Assembly: GCA_947501045.1 (NCBI GenBank)
Contig: CANMUI010000011.1
Location: 1 to 64,000, forward strand
DNA: 64,000 bases
Reading direction: 5' to 3'
Source: an uncultured Psychrobacter sp.
GTDB lineage: Bacteria > Pseudomonadota > Gammaproteobacteria > Pseudomonadales > Moraxellaceae
The notes beneath the pieces are model-generated. The model searched no databases. It worked only from the letters and a program-made list of their open reading frames with translations, and had not been told where the DNA came from. The translations under genes were made by a program, and so were the position numbers. Of this stretch, positions 1 to 9,726 are shown piece after piece. Each line of letters opens with the position of its first letter. Position 1 is the stretch's first letter.

Positions 1-20
1 CTAGATCGTAACGCATAAAA

Positions 21-137
21 TAACCCCCATAAATTGTGTCCAACTTATGGGGGGCAGTTCACACTATTGGCTTTTTTATGCCTACTCCATAAATTAACCC
101 CCATAAATTTGTCCAACTTATGGGGGTCAGTTTACAG
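21..137. repeat. Two direct copies of a stem-loop repeat, possible IS ends
   Basis: Two near-identical units lie at about 21-63 and 94-137. Each has the arms CCCCCATAA and TTATGGGGG around an AAATTTGTCCAAC-type centre, followed by CAGTT. Read on the minus strand each begins TGAACTG or TAAACTG, then CCCCCATAAGTTGGACA. This resembles terminal repeats of IS3-family elements as I recall them, so the pair may be juxtaposed IS ends or a remnant. Each unit also folds into a hairpin and lies directly downstream of the minus-strand gene ending at 166, so it could terminate aceF transcription. No transposase is present in the visible flank. Confidence 0.6.
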
Positions 138-165
138 CCAGTATTTTTGATCCAAAGCCGAATAT

Positions 166-1941
166 TTAGAGCAAAATACGGCGTGGATCAGCAAGCAAGC
201 TTGCCACATAGCGCGTAAATACAGCAGCATCAGCACCATTAATAACCCTATGATCATAAGACAATGACAAGGGCAACATGAGGCGCGGCTCAAAGCTTTG
301 CTTGTCTTTATTCCAGTGCGGCTGCATGGTCGCCTCAGAAGCTCCTAAGATACCCACTTGCGGCCAGTTTACCAGCGGCGTAAAGGCAGTACCACCGAGA
401 TTACCTTGACTTGAGATAGTAAAGCTTGCGCCCTGCAAATCTTTAGTGCCTAGCTTTTTATCGCGCGCTTTTGCTGCCAGCTCGCCAATCTCGATAGCAA
501 TCTGCTTAATACCTTTATCTTGTGCATCTTTAATGACGGGTACGATTAGACCGTCATCGGTAGCCACGGCAATACCCATATTCACCGTTTTGCGTAAGAT
601 AACTTGCGTATTATCATCATTTAAATGACTGTTAAAACGAGGATGCTGAGTCAAAGCATAAGCTGTCGCTTTGACGATAAAAGCCAAAATAGTCAGGCCA
701 ATGCCTTCGGCTTTCATACCGCCTTTGAGCTCACCGCGTAGCTTTTCAGTATCAGTAATATCCGCCATATCAAACTGGGTGACCTGTGGTAGATAAGTAT
801 TTAAGTTAAGCTGCGGGATGGACACTTTTTGCAAGCGGCTTAAGTCTTGTACCTCGGTTTCACCCCAAATCTCAACGTTACTCATGTCAGGCAGAGTTGG
901 CAGACCCGAACCTACACTGCCACCAGCTGGAGCGGCTTGCCCAGTTGTCCCAGTCGTCATGCGATCTTTAACATGAGCAAACAGATCCTCTTTTAAGATA
1001 CGATCATTAAGCGCTGAGCCATTGACCTGGGTAATATCGACACCCAATTGACGAGCAAGTTTACGTACCGCAGGTCCTGCATAAACCTCAGTTAGCTTTT
1101 TATTAACTTCGTCTTCTGTCAGTTTATTGTTAGTCGTGGGTTGCGATTGACTACTAGCAGTACTAGACGACTCAACCGGTGCTTGTTTAGGCTCACCGGT
1201 CGTTTGCGATCCTGCTTTTTTATCTTTGCTATCTTGAGTTTTTTCGTCTTGAGTTTGCGTTTCAGTAGCCTCAGTGTCATCAGATTGCGATTGATCATCG
1301 TCAGCTGTATCTGCGCCGCTGCCAACGATAACCACAAAGTCCTGACCATTTGCAACGGTATCGCCAGCTTCAACTAAGATTTTCTCAATGGTACCGGCTT
1401 CTGGCGCAGGCACCTCAACGGAGGCTTTATCAGATTCAACCAGCATAATTGATTGATCAGCGCTAACTGTGTCACCAACACTAACCATAATCTCAGCCAC
1501 TTGCGCTTCATCAACGCCTAAGTCTGGTAGCGCATGGGTAGTCGCTTTACCAGCTTTGGGCGCAGAGTCAGCACTCGACTTACTCACTTTAGCTTGATCT
1601 TTATCCTCAGCTTCTTCTTTATCAGCTTCAGACTCCTCTTTCACTTCTTCGTCAGAACTTGATTGCTCACTAGCTGTAGCCTTATCCTCATCGCTATCAG
1701 CTTCATCACTGTTATCGTCGCTATCGAGTTCAAGAAGTACCGTACCTTCTTTTACCTCATCACCGACGGCCACGTTGATTTTGGTGATCTTACCAGCAGC
1801 TGAGCTGGGTACCTCAACTGAGGCTTTATCAGATTCTAACAAGATAATGTTGTCGTCTTTAGCAATAACATCACCAACTTCTACCATTATTTCACTAACT
1901 TCAGCGCTTTCAACACCTAAGTCGGGGGCCTTAATATCCAT
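166..1941 (-). CDS. aceF: Pyruvate dehydrogenase E2, dihydrolipoamide acetyltransferase
   Basis: Core of the pyruvate dehydrogenase complex, transferring acetyl groups from lipoyl arms to CoA in the cytoplasm. The 591 residues contain two lipoyl domains (about 1-75 and 137-211), each with an ESDKASVEVP motif; the lipoylated lysines would be K39 and K172. A peripheral-subunit-binding domain follows at about 285-325, then the catalytic domain from about 350 to the end. The active-site stretch is DHRVINGAD near residue 563. Asn stands where many E2 enzymes have Asp, and I recall the same in some other gammaproteobacterial E2p proteins. The linkers at 73-130 and 212-285 are strongly acidic and Ser/Gln-rich. 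The start has a good AAGGAG site. It lies 45 bp after aceE in the same direction; no lpd (E3) gene is nearby. Confidence 0.97.
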   Translation of the reverse strand: MDIKAPDLGVESAEVSEIMVEVGDVIAKDDNIILLESDKASVEVPSSAAGKITKINVAVGDEVKEGTVLLELDSDDNSDEADSDEDKATASEQSSSDEEVKEESEADKEEAEDKDQAKVSKSSADSAPKAGKATTHALPDLGVDEAQVAEIMVSVGDTVSADQSIMLVESDKASVEVPAPEAGTIEKILVEAGDTVANGQDFVVIVGSGADTADDDQSQSDDTEATETQTQDEKTQDSKDKKAGSQTTGEPKQAPVESSSTASSQSQPTTNNKLTEDEVNKKLTEVYAGPAVRKLARQLGVDITQVNGSALNDRILKEDLFAHVKDRMTTGTTGQAAPAGGSVGSGLPTLPDMSNVEIWGETEVQDLSRLQKVSIPQLNLNTYLPQVTQFDMADITDTEKLRGELKGGMKAEGIGLTILAFIVKATAYALTQHPRFNSHLNDDNTQVILRKTVNMGIAVATDDGLIVPVIKDAQDKGIKQIAIEIGELAAKARDKKLGTKDLQGASFTISSQGNLGGTAFTPLVNWPQVGILGASEATMQPHWNKDKQSFEPRLMLPLSLSYDHRVINGADAAVFTRYVASLLADPRRILL

Positions 1942-1986
1942 CTTTTTCTCCTTGTCTTATGATTGCCATGTCTTATATTTATTTGA

Positions 1987-4809
1987 TTATTTTTCTTCGA
2001 CATCGCTATCATTAAGCAAATTAGCATCGGCTTCATCTTCTGCGCGGCCTTCACTGCTGATCTCATCATCATCTTCGTCGACAAACTCAGGAACCGGTGA
2101 CGGCTTAATATTGTCAGAGTCTGGTGCTGGTGCGTCTGGGAAGTGATCATAATAGGGCTGCTGCTGCCATGCAGGGGGCTGATCGGCATCAATACCGAAA
2201 CTTGAAATAGCGTCTTTTACCAAACGCATCTCAACCTCACCTTCATCTGCCAAGCGTTTAAGCGTAGCTACCACAATGTGAGCGGCATCAACATGGAAGA
2301 AACTGCGTAGCTTTTCACGCGTATCTGAGCGGCCATAACCATCTGTACCAAGCGTCGTATAAGGACGATTGTCAGGCAACCAAGCTCGGATTTGCTCAGA
2401 GTAATTGCGCATATAATCGGTTGCGGCAACCACCACCCCTTCATGCGGCGCTAGCAATTCAGTGACCCAAGGCACCTTTTCTTCTTCCATGGGATGCAAG
2501 CGGTTATAATCATCGCAAGCCATACCATCGCGAGTCAGCTCGTTAAAGCTAGTCACGCTCCAGACGTTGGCAGTGATGTTGAACTCATCTTTTAAAATTT
2601 GAGCCGCTTTTTGTACTTCGCGCAGGATTACTCCTGAGCCTAATAACTGAACTTGGCTTGAGCCATTATCTTCAATCAGGTACATACCGCGCTTAATACC
2701 CTCTTCAACACCTTCTGGCATCGCAGGTTGCTCGTAGTTTTCGTTCATGAGCGTTAAGTAGTAATAAATGCGCTCACCATCTGCATACATCCGGCGTAGA
2801 CCATCATGCATAATGACGGCCAGCTCATAACCAAAACAAGGATCATAGCTGACGCAGTTAGGGATAGAGTTGAACAAGATTTGTGAATGACCATCTTGAT
2901 GCTGTAAGCCCTCACCATTTAGCGTGGTACGCCCCGCTGTACCGCCTAATAAGAAGCCTTGCGCTTGACAGTCACCTGCCGCCCATGCCAGATCGCCAAC
3001 ACGCTGAAAACCAAACATAGAGTAATAAATGTATAAAGGAATCATGGGCAGAGCATTAATCGAATAGCTGGTTGCGAGCGCAATCCAAGTACTCATTGCA
3101 CCAGCCTCATTAATGCCCTCTTCCAACATATGACCGTCTTGGGCTTCTTTATAACCCATGAGCGCCTCACTATCTTCTGGTGTATATTTCTGACCAGAAG
3201 CGGAGTAAATACCGAGCTGACGGAACATACCCTCTAGACCAAAGGTACGCGCCTCATCCGGTACGATAGGTACAACGCGGTCTTGGATGTCCTTGTTTTT
3301 TAGCATGGCGGATAATAAACGCACGAACACCATAGTGGTCGATTGCTCTTTGCCATTGCTGCCTTTGAGCACGCGATCAAAGATAGATAAATCAGGAATA
3401 GGGAGCGGAATATGACCACTACGGCGATTAGGCAGATGACCGCCAAGTGCCTCACGGCGACCTTTTAGATACTTCATCTCAGCCGAATCTTCTTTGGGAC
3501 GATAGAACGGCAAAGTCTCTAATTGCTCATCAGTAAAGGGCAGATCAAAACGATCGCGGAAGTAAACCAGCGATTCTTGATCAAGTTTTTTGATTTGGTG
3601 GGCTTTATTGACCGCTTGGGTTTGGGTAGATAAACCATAACCTTTAACGGTTTTGACCAACACAACGGTCGGTTGACCTTTGGTTTTCATCGCTTCACTA
3701 AAAGCGGCGTAAACTTTCGTAGGATCATGACCGCCACGATCTAGACGTGAGATATCTTCATCCGATAGCTCATCTGCCATCTCTTTTAGTTCTGGATATT
3801 TATTGAAGAAATGCTCACGAGTAAAGTCAGGGGTACGCGCTTCATACAACTGGTACTCCCCATCAACCGTTTCTTCCATCCGATGCTTAAGCACGCCAGT
3901 TTCATCTTTATCGAGCAGCGTATCCCAATTACCACCCCAAATTACCTTGATCACTCGCCAGCCGGCACCGCGAAATACTGATTCAAGCTCTTGAATAATT
4001 TTACCATTACCGCGTACTGGACCATCAAGACGCTGCAAGTTACAGTTGATCACCCAAATAAGATTATCTAGCTTTTCACGGCCAGCAAGTGAGATGGCAC
4101 CTAAAGTTTCTGGCTCATCCGTCTCACCATCACCGATAAACGTCCAGATTTTGCGATCTTCTCTTTCAAGCAGGCCGCGGTTTTCTAAGTAGCGATGCAC
4201 GTGGGCATGATAAATCGACATAATCGGGCCAAGACCCATAGATACCGTTGGGAACTGCCAATAATCTGGCATCAAGTACGGGTGCGGGTAGCTTGATAAC
4301 CCTTTACCGCCAATTTCACGGCGGAAGTTTTCTAACTGCTCTTCATCCAAGCGGCCCTCTAAATAAGAGCGAGCGTAGATACCTGGTGCTGAGTGACCTT
4401 GGTAGTAAACCATATCGCCGCCAAAGTTGTCATTTGCTGCACGGAAAAAATGGTTGAAACCCGTCTCATAAAGCGTGGCACTTGAGGCAAATGTTGCCAA
4501 GTGTCCGCCTAAATCATCATCATTTTGATTGGCGCGCATTACCATAGCTAAAGCGTTGTAGCGAATCAAAGCACGAATTTTGCGCTCGATAGTTAAATCG
4601 CCAGGATACATAGGCTCGTCTTCAACCGCAATAGTATTAATATATGCAGTATCTAGGCGATTGAATGGCAGCCCTTCTTGTACGGCCATATTGTATAGCG
4701 CTTTTAGCAAGAACTGCGCGCGATCCTTATCTGCATGCTTGATGACCGACTCAAAAGCATCGAGCCATTCTTGAGTCTCTAAGTTATCAGCATCCTTATA
4801 GTAATTCAT
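1987..4809 (-). CDS. aceE: Pyruvate dehydrogenase E1 component, homodimeric type
   Basis: Thiamine-diphosphate-dependent decarboxylation of pyruvate and reductive acetylation of E2. The 940 residues show the complete homodimeric E1 architecture, with the ThDP/Mg motif starting GDGETDEPETLG near residue 226 and ending in NCN about 30 residues later. The E. coli enzyme is about 887 residues. The excess here is mainly a C-terminal tail of about 50 residues after YYDHFPDA that is highly acidic (Asp/Glu-rich) and probably disordered. The ATG start has AAGGAT about nine bases upstream. It is the first gene of an aceE-aceF operon; no pdhR-type regulator is adjacent. Confidence 0.97.
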   Translation of the reverse strand: MNYYKDADNLETQEWLDAFESVIKHADKDRAQFLLKALYNMAVQEGLPFNRLDTAYINTIAVEDEPMYPGDLTIERKIRALIRYNALAMVMRANQNDDDLGGHLATFASSATLYETGFNHFFRAANDNFGGDMVYYQGHSAPGIYARSYLEGRLDEEQLENFRREIGGKGLSSYPHPYLMPDYWQFPTVSMGLGPIMSIYHAHVHRYLENRGLLEREDRKIWTFIGDGETDEPETLGAISLAGREKLDNLIWVINCNLQRLDGPVRGNGKIIQELESVFRGAGWRVIKVIWGGNWDTLLDKDETGVLKHRMEETVDGEYQLYEARTPDFTREHFFNKYPELKEMADELSDEDISRLDRGGHDPTKVYAAFSEAMKTKGQPTVVLVKTVKGYGLSTQTQAVNKAHQIKKLDQESLVYFRDRFDLPFTDEQLETLPFYRPKEDSAEMKYLKGRREALGGHLPNRRSGHIPLPIPDLSIFDRVLKGSNGKEQSTTMVFVRLLSAMLKNKDIQDRVVPIVPDEARTFGLEGMFRQLGIYSASGQKYTPEDSEALMGYKEAQDGHMLEEGINEAGAMSTWIALATSYSINALPMIPLYIYYSMFGFQRVGDLAWAAGDCQAQGFLLGGTAGRTTLNGEGLQHQDGHSQILFNSIPNCVSYDPCFGYELAVIMHDGLRRMYADGERIYYYLTLMNENYEQPAMPEGVEEGIKRGMYLIEDNGSSQVQLLGSGVILREVQKAAQILKDEFNITANVWSVTSFNELTRDGMACDDYNRLHPMEEEKVPWVTELLAPHEGVVVAATDYMRNYSEQIRAWLPDNRPYTTLGTDGYGRSDTREKLRSFFHVDAAHIVVATLKRLADEGEVEMRLVKDAISSFGIDADQPPAWQQQPYYDHFPDAPAPDSDNIKPSPVPEFVDEDDDEISSEGRAEDEADANLLNDSDVEEK

Positions 4810-5401
4810 TGTTGTCTATCCTTCTTTTATATTAGTCGTTCCTGAATAGTAGCAGGCGGTTGTGAAATAGGATGAAGAGAAAACAGTTTGCTTTGCAACT
4901 TCCATATTTTGCTTGAGTATTCCGTTGTCTAAATTTAAGTTAAAAACAACTACTAATCTGGATAATCATATCAGCAGCTATATCTTTATGATTAAAATTA
5001 AACGATTACAGTAGTTTATTATAGTCCCTTATTGTGTAGATGTTTATGGCTGTAAAAAAATGACCATATGGTAAGTATTTTTTAAGTAAATAATGATTAG
5101 TAATCAAATAAATAATTACTAAAATAAAGTACAGTTGTTAACTTACTTTATATAGTAAAACATAGCTACCACTTTAATGACTTAAAGCTAAAAACCCACT
5201 ATTAGAAAACCTACAAATATTGTCTTCAGCCTTACTATGATCTAAGTTCAAGTCATTTATCATAATAATATAATAGACCTTATGATAGAAGTTGGAACTA
5301 TTCTTGCTGTGTTTTACTAAAATCTGTGTTTTGTCGAAAGCTATTTTCTTGTAAATAGTGCTATTGATTGTCTGCTTTAATATCTACAACTAGGACGACC
5401 T
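4810..5401. other. AT-rich divergent intergenic region
   Basis: About 590 bases between the starts of aceE (minus) and the first exported-protein gene (plus), so it should hold promoters for both. A TATAAT at 5269-5274 could serve the plus-strand gene, giving a leader of about 120 bases, but the -35 match is weak. A short palindrome ACCATATGGT occurs near 5062. The string ATAGTCCCT near 5023 resembles part of the terminal repeat of the MITE-like element at 39464. I see no supported gene here. Confidence 0.5.
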
Positions 5402-7300
5402 ATGGCTTCACGCCCTACACTTACCTCTGTAATTACGCCTACAAATATAATAACAGCACACCGCATCTGTGTCAGGCCTGTTTTAGCTTTGCTATTTTTT
5501 ATCATGCCCTTAATAGCGCAGGCCATACCAGCGAATATGGGTACCTTTACTCTGTCTACGTCTACCACTTCAAGTAACGGTAGTGCCTCTGGTTCTTATA
5601 CCACGTCTGCGGGTGCTACGGGCACTTTTACTATTGTTCGTAAAGAGATGAGCGGCTATCAAAGCAATGCTATTTTCACGCCTGGCAACAATGGCATTAT
5701 GATTCAAAATCAAAGTAATACCACCAGCGATAGAGACAAATTTAGCTATACCATTACTATTACGCCTACAGATAAAAACTCTATTCACACGATCAAGATT
5801 GGACAGACTAGCTATAACACAGGAGGAAATTCGGAAGTAGCACGCCAGAGCCTAAGTTATACAGACTTTGCTACCAATGAACAATTCACTTTTCCAGCTA
5901 GAGCGACTGTTTTAGAAAATCCAAGCGTTAACTACTTTTTTGGCGCTATGGGTGATTATTTTATGGGTCAAAAACTTAGCGGTAATAGTTTTAGCTCCAA
6001 CAACTCGACTGTCTCTCCCCAACTACGCATTGATGATCCAAACAAAAATGATCTATATTATTATAGTCTTACCGCGCTTAACGGTAACGGCAATAGCAGC
6101 TCTTTTACGCCTACGCTTACCAATGGAAATGTCACGTTTGCAGCTGGTCAAAAAAGAGGCACATTACCCGCGCCAGCTACCTTTGAGAACATCTTAAAGT
6201 CCACGTCTACCAGCCCCAATAACCAGACTACCTACTCTGCTCTTAGTACTAATACTCCCATTAGTAATGGCGGCAGTTATGTTAGCTACGGCATTGCAAA
6301 CAGCGATAGCAACTACGTGGTGGCAGTACAAAATGCCAAAAGCGTTACTTTAACCTATGAAGGCATAATGAAAGGTAATAGTGCTATTGAAGCGGACGTC
6401 GTGGGTGAGACTTACAATGAATGGATAAGTTTTGGGGTTGAAAGTAAGCCTATTTATGTTTTTTCAGGTTCGGTATTTAATGATAATGGCGGTATTACAG
6501 CTAGCCCTGCTACCCGACTTGATACTTCTGCTACCTTTACTGGCAACAGAGGCTACTTCAATGGTGTACGCGAGGACAACGAGTCAGAAATTACTGACCC
6601 TAACTTGCAAGTACGGCTAACCGACTGTAATAGTGGTAACGACATCCCTGGTACAACGCCTCAAACACTCTCCAGTACTGGCAAGTATCGTTTTAACGTA
6701 TTTCCAAATACGCTAACAGTAGGTCAAAATGTTTGTTTGGTGGAAGTTGAGCCAAGTAGCTGGGACTATAATATCGATACCACTGCTAACAAAAAGCAAA
6801 TTACGATCACTCGCAGTGATTATAATTATTCAAACATTGATTTTGGTGAAGTGAAAGCCGAAAACGCTGCACTAGTGCTTAAAAAATATCAATATGTACA
6901 AGACTGCAATGACAATCTCAACTACACCTCTATCAATCAAAGTACAACTAATCCAAGTACTGGCTTTAGTATGAATCCTGCACGCAATGTCGAACCTGGC
7001 AAATGCATCGCCTATAAAATTGAAGCCTATAATCGCGGCAATACTGACTTGTCTGAAGTACAAATCACAGACGTATTACAAAAAATTCCTACTCAATCTA
7101 AATTTCATTTGCCATTACCAGAAGGCAATCCTGCGCAAGTTTTTAGTAATAACAGCTCAGTGACCTTGGATGCAAATGGTAAAATCGTCTCAAATGACCG
7201 TGTTGTCTCAAACGCGTTCAGTTTAGCAAAAGTATCAGGAGGTCCGACTTTAGCCACTTTGTATTTCAATACTAAGTACGATACAACGGTTAGTAATTAG
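5402..7300 (+). CDS. Exported SdrD_B/DUF11-like surface protein (paralogue 1)
   Basis: A 632-residue exported protein of unknown function. A long signal peptide ends in a hydrophobic stretch and AQA, with cleavage likely after residue 41. The mature protein is Ser/Thr/Asn-rich and beta-type. A VFNDNGGI segment near residue 357 begins an SdrD_B-like module, shared with the next gene. From about 486 there is a terminal module with LVLKK, a Cys (DCND), a second Cys in PGKCIAYKIEAYNRGN, and a final YFNTKYDTTVSN. There is no barrel, lipobox, LPxTG or other recognised sorting signal. The start has AGGACG about five bases upstream. It is followed after 61 bp by a paralogue. It heads a seven-gene run of exported proteins. 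Role in a surface structure is inference. Confidence 0.8.
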   Translation: MASRPTLTSVITPTNIITAHRICVRPVLALLFFIMPLIAQAIPANMGTFTLSTSTTSSNGSASGSYTTSAGATGTFTIVRKEMSGYQSNAIFTPGNNGIMIQNQSNTTSDRDKFSYTITITPTDKNSIHTIKIGQTSYNTGGNSEVARQSLSYTDFATNEQFTFPARATVLENPSVNYFFGAMGDYFMGQKLSGNSFSSNNSTVSPQLRIDDPNKNDLYYYSLTALNGNGNSSSFTPTLTNGNVTFAAGQKRGTLPAPATFENILKSTSTSPNNQTTYSALSTNTPISNGGSYVSYGIANSDSNYVVAVQNAKSVTLTYEGIMKGNSAIEADVVGETYNEWISFGVESKPIYVFSGSVFNDNGGITASPATRLDTSATFTGNRGYFNGVREDNESEITDPNLQVRLTDCNSGNDIPGTTPQTLSSTGKYRFNVFPNTLTVGQNVCLVEVEPSSWDYNIDTTANKKQITITRSDYNYSNIDFGEVKAENAALVLKKYQYVQDCNDNLNYTSINQSTTNPSTGFSMNPARNVEPGKCIAYKIEAYNRGNTDLSEVQITDVLQKIPTQSKFHLPLPEGNPAQVFSNNSSVTLDANGKIVSNDRVVSNAFSLAKVSGGPTLATLYFNTKYDTTVSN

Positions 7301-7361
7301 TATAATTCATTATTAAAGACGTTCTGACTTAGAAACCTTTAACAGACCGTAAGGGTATTAA

Positions 7362-9374
7362 ATGCAAAATAATATAAACATAAAAGAGTGTATAAGACGT
7401 CGGTTTGTAGTATCTAAACCCTTACAATGTATAGTAGCAGCTTTGTTGATTACCGCATTTAGTAGTGGTGTTAATAGTGCTCATGCCAGCTTTGAATCTA
7501 CTGACACCTCCACTGTTGGTACTTGTCCCGCTGGTCATAAAATGTACTATGTTGGTGCCAATCCTCCGGCGTCTACTCAAGCAGCGCCTGTAATCTCTCA
7601 AGCTCTCAGCTGGACTTCTGGAAACACTACTAAAGCTTTTACGTTTACAGAACCTTCTGGTAACAAAGTATTCAACTTTAGGTTTTCATCAGTAGTAGAT
7701 CTTAATAGTACTTTTGCTAACAATAGTACACCGCCTTTCTTTGGTAGTTTAAATGGTGCGACTACCAATGCCATCAACCTACTTCATGATTCTCCTGCTG
7801 CCAAGACAAATCATGTTTTAGATGTCAGTGTGAACCGGCCAGTAAGTAAAGTCGGCTACAAAATACAAGATTTGGACTCGACTGGTAGTAGCGGACAAGT
7901 ACCTTATATTGAAGAAGTTGACGTTTCTACTAGCAAAGGTCAACTGACATTTAATAATACTTTTCATACCAGAAACGCAGCTCAAAATATTGTAACGGCT
8001 CGTGAAGGACAAAACTGCGGTGCTGGAGGATGCAACATTGATGCAACTTGGAACTACAACCTTGCCGATGTTTTACTAAATTTAAAACATAAAAATATAC
8101 TTTCTCAAAGAAATAGTCCTCACGCTATAGGTTATTCCGACTTTTACTTTTGTCTTGCTCCGCCCAAATTAATCGTAGAAAAAAGACTTAACGGTACGCG
8201 AGTAGCAAGTAGCGATCAATTTCAAATTCAGGTCACCGGTGGCACCATAGTAACCAATAGTTTTACCACCACAGGAACTGGTTCGGCAATAAGTAATGGC
8301 AGTAACAATCCTGCGTTGAAGCTGGCCGAGAATACTACCTATACAGTTACTGAGCGCGTGATCAATGGTGACATGGGCAACTATAGCGCCAATTACAGTT
8401 GTAGTAATGCGACTACTGGCAGCACTACAGTTATGCCAAGCGGTGCAACCGTTTATAATGCGGCAGCAGGTACTCGCTCATTTACGTTGGCTAATACCAA
8501 TTATGGAGATGAGATCACCTGTACTCTTACTAATAGCCCAAACTATATTTTTTCAGGTACTGTATTCAACGATAATGGAGGTATCTCTGATGCTCAGGCC
8601 AACGATAGAAATGCAGTTATAGATAGCGGGGCTTATAATAATACCAACTATTTCAATGGCGTATTTAACCCATCTGTTGAAACTGGTATAGCAGCTAGTA
8701 CAGTAAGTTTAGTTAATTGCGCCAATCCCAGCAGCGTTTATGCTACACAAACTGTGGAAGCTACTGGTAGCGGTATAGGAAGATATCAGATCATAGTAGC
8801 CAGCTCTGCTTTGGCAGGTAATAACTCTGTTTGTCTTATTGAAAACAACAGCAATGTCAGTCCCACTTACCCTATCCGCACTACTCCCGATAGGCAAGTC
8901 GTTGCGCTAACCGCCAATAGATATAGTTATCTGAATAACGACTTTGGCCGAGTTATCGCCAAGAACGTCGCTCTAGTACTAGAAAAAGAACAGGCAGCAA
9001 ATAACTGCAGATTCACCGATTTTACTCGTCTAAATTATAGCAAAGAGGCTCTTTCTAGCTCGACCACTGGAGCAGGCGCTGATATTAGACCGGGTCAATG
9101 TATTGCCTACAAGATCACAGCGACTAACCGTGCAAATGTTAGTGTCGATGATTTTGTTATGCAAGATACGCTACAGAAAAAGAACCCTGCCGATCCTAGT
9201 GCACCTAAGGTCACCTCTGTATTAGCAGATCCTGTACGTGTAGCTGGTGATTTTAATGATGGTCTTGTAAAAGGTCAAAACGGGACTATTAGAACTATAT
9301 CTTTAACGCTGCCTAAAAGAAGTAAACGCTCTTTTTACTTCAATACCCAATACGGCTCGACACAGTCAAACTAA
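7362..9374 (+). CDS. Exported prealbumin-like/SdrD_B/DUF11-like surface protein (paralogue 2)
   Basis: A 670-residue exported protein. The signal peptide ends near SAHA, residue 42 or so. The N-terminal part (about 45-260) is unassigned and contains several Cys. At about 265-395 there is a prealbumin-fold-like module starting PKLIVEKRLNGTRVASS, of the kind found in adhesins. A VFNDNGGI module follows at about 400-530. The terminal module from about 534 has LVLEKEQ, one Cys in NNCRF, a second in RPGQCIAYKITATNRAN, and the ending YFNTQYGSTQSN. The last two modules closely match the preceding gene, so the pair is a tandem duplication that diverged at the N-terminus. A TAAGGG site precedes the ATG. 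The cell-surface location is inferred. Confidence 0.8.
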   Translation: MQNNINIKECIRRRFVVSKPLQCIVAALLITAFSSGVNSAHASFESTDTSTVGTCPAGHKMYYVGANPPASTQAAPVISQALSWTSGNTTKAFTFTEPSGNKVFNFRFSSVVDLNSTFANNSTPPFFGSLNGATTNAINLLHDSPAAKTNHVLDVSVNRPVSKVGYKIQDLDSTGSSGQVPYIEEVDVSTSKGQLTFNNTFHTRNAAQNIVTAREGQNCGAGGCNIDATWNYNLADVLLNLKHKNILSQRNSPHAIGYSDFYFCLAPPKLIVEKRLNGTRVASSDQFQIQVTGGTIVTNSFTTTGTGSAISNGSNNPALKLAENTTYTVTERVINGDMGNYSANYSCSNATTGSTTVMPSGATVYNAAAGTRSFTLANTNYGDEITCTLTNSPNYIFSGTVFNDNGGISDAQANDRNAVIDSGAYNNTNYFNGVFNPSVETGIAASTVSLVNCANPSSVYATQTVEATGSGIGRYQIIVASSALAGNNSVCLIENNSNVSPTYPIRTTPDRQVVALTANRYSYLNNDFGRVIAKNVALVLEKEQAANNCRFTDFTRLNYSKEALSSSTTGAGADIRPGQCIAYKITATNRANVSVDDFVMQDTLQKKNPADPSAPKVTSVLADPVRVAGDFNDGLVKGQNGTIRTISLTLPKRSKRSFYFNTQYGSTQSN

Positions 9375-9392
9375 TATCTATTCTTCTTTATC

Positions 9393-9422
9393 AGCTTGAT
9401 AGGCTTTTGACGCTATCAAGCT
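9393..9422 (+). terminator. Perfect 10-bp hairpin after the first gene pair
   Basis: AGCTTGATAG and CTATCAAGCT form a perfect 10-bp inverted repeat with a 10-base loop, 18 bases after the stop codon of the 670-residue gene. There is no U-tract, so it is either a weak terminator or an mRNA-stabilising structure. Confidence 0.45.
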
Positions 9423-9726
9423 GTCCTATATCTGTACATCTTCTATCAGCTCTATACCTTAATTTTCTTTGAGCTGCTTGCAAATTTTATTAGTATAACG
9501 CTTTATTTTCTCTTATTACCGCTCAACTATTCTATCTATCCATCTATCTGACTTTAGCAGCAATAGTCTTATCTTCTCTATATATTGATAATAAATAATA
9601 TACAAATAGTTATATTTCAACAATGATCTACTTATTGTAGATACAGTGTAAGTAATTTACTTGTTTGTAAAAATATCAAATTTAGCCCTTTGATCATTTC
9701 TGTCATGTCTTGAGGAGAACCATCTT
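9423..9726. other. Intergenic region with probable promoter for the second DUF11 pair
   Basis: AT-rich and pyrimidine-rich, including a short TCTA/ATCT-rich stretch at about 9530-9552. The 12-mer CAGTGTAAGTAA at 9644-9655 recurs at 12276-12287, in front of the next transcription unit of the cluster, and may be a shared regulatory site. The AGGAGA ribosome site for the following gene is at about 9711-9716. I see no gene here. Confidence 0.4.

Noticed and set aside
1117..2192. Open frames in other registers across the acidic linker of AceF and the AceE tail
   Set aside because: They arise from low-complexity Asp/Glu/Ser codons and lack ribosome sites and recognisable domains.
5061..5072. ACCATATGGT palindrome as an operator
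   Set aside because: A single 10-bp palindrome in AT-rich DNA with no partner or promoter geometry.
9529..9553. TCTA/ATCT tandem repeat, possible phase-variation tract
   Set aside because: The repeats are short and imperfect and lie about 175 bases before the next start, so slippage-based control is unconvincing.
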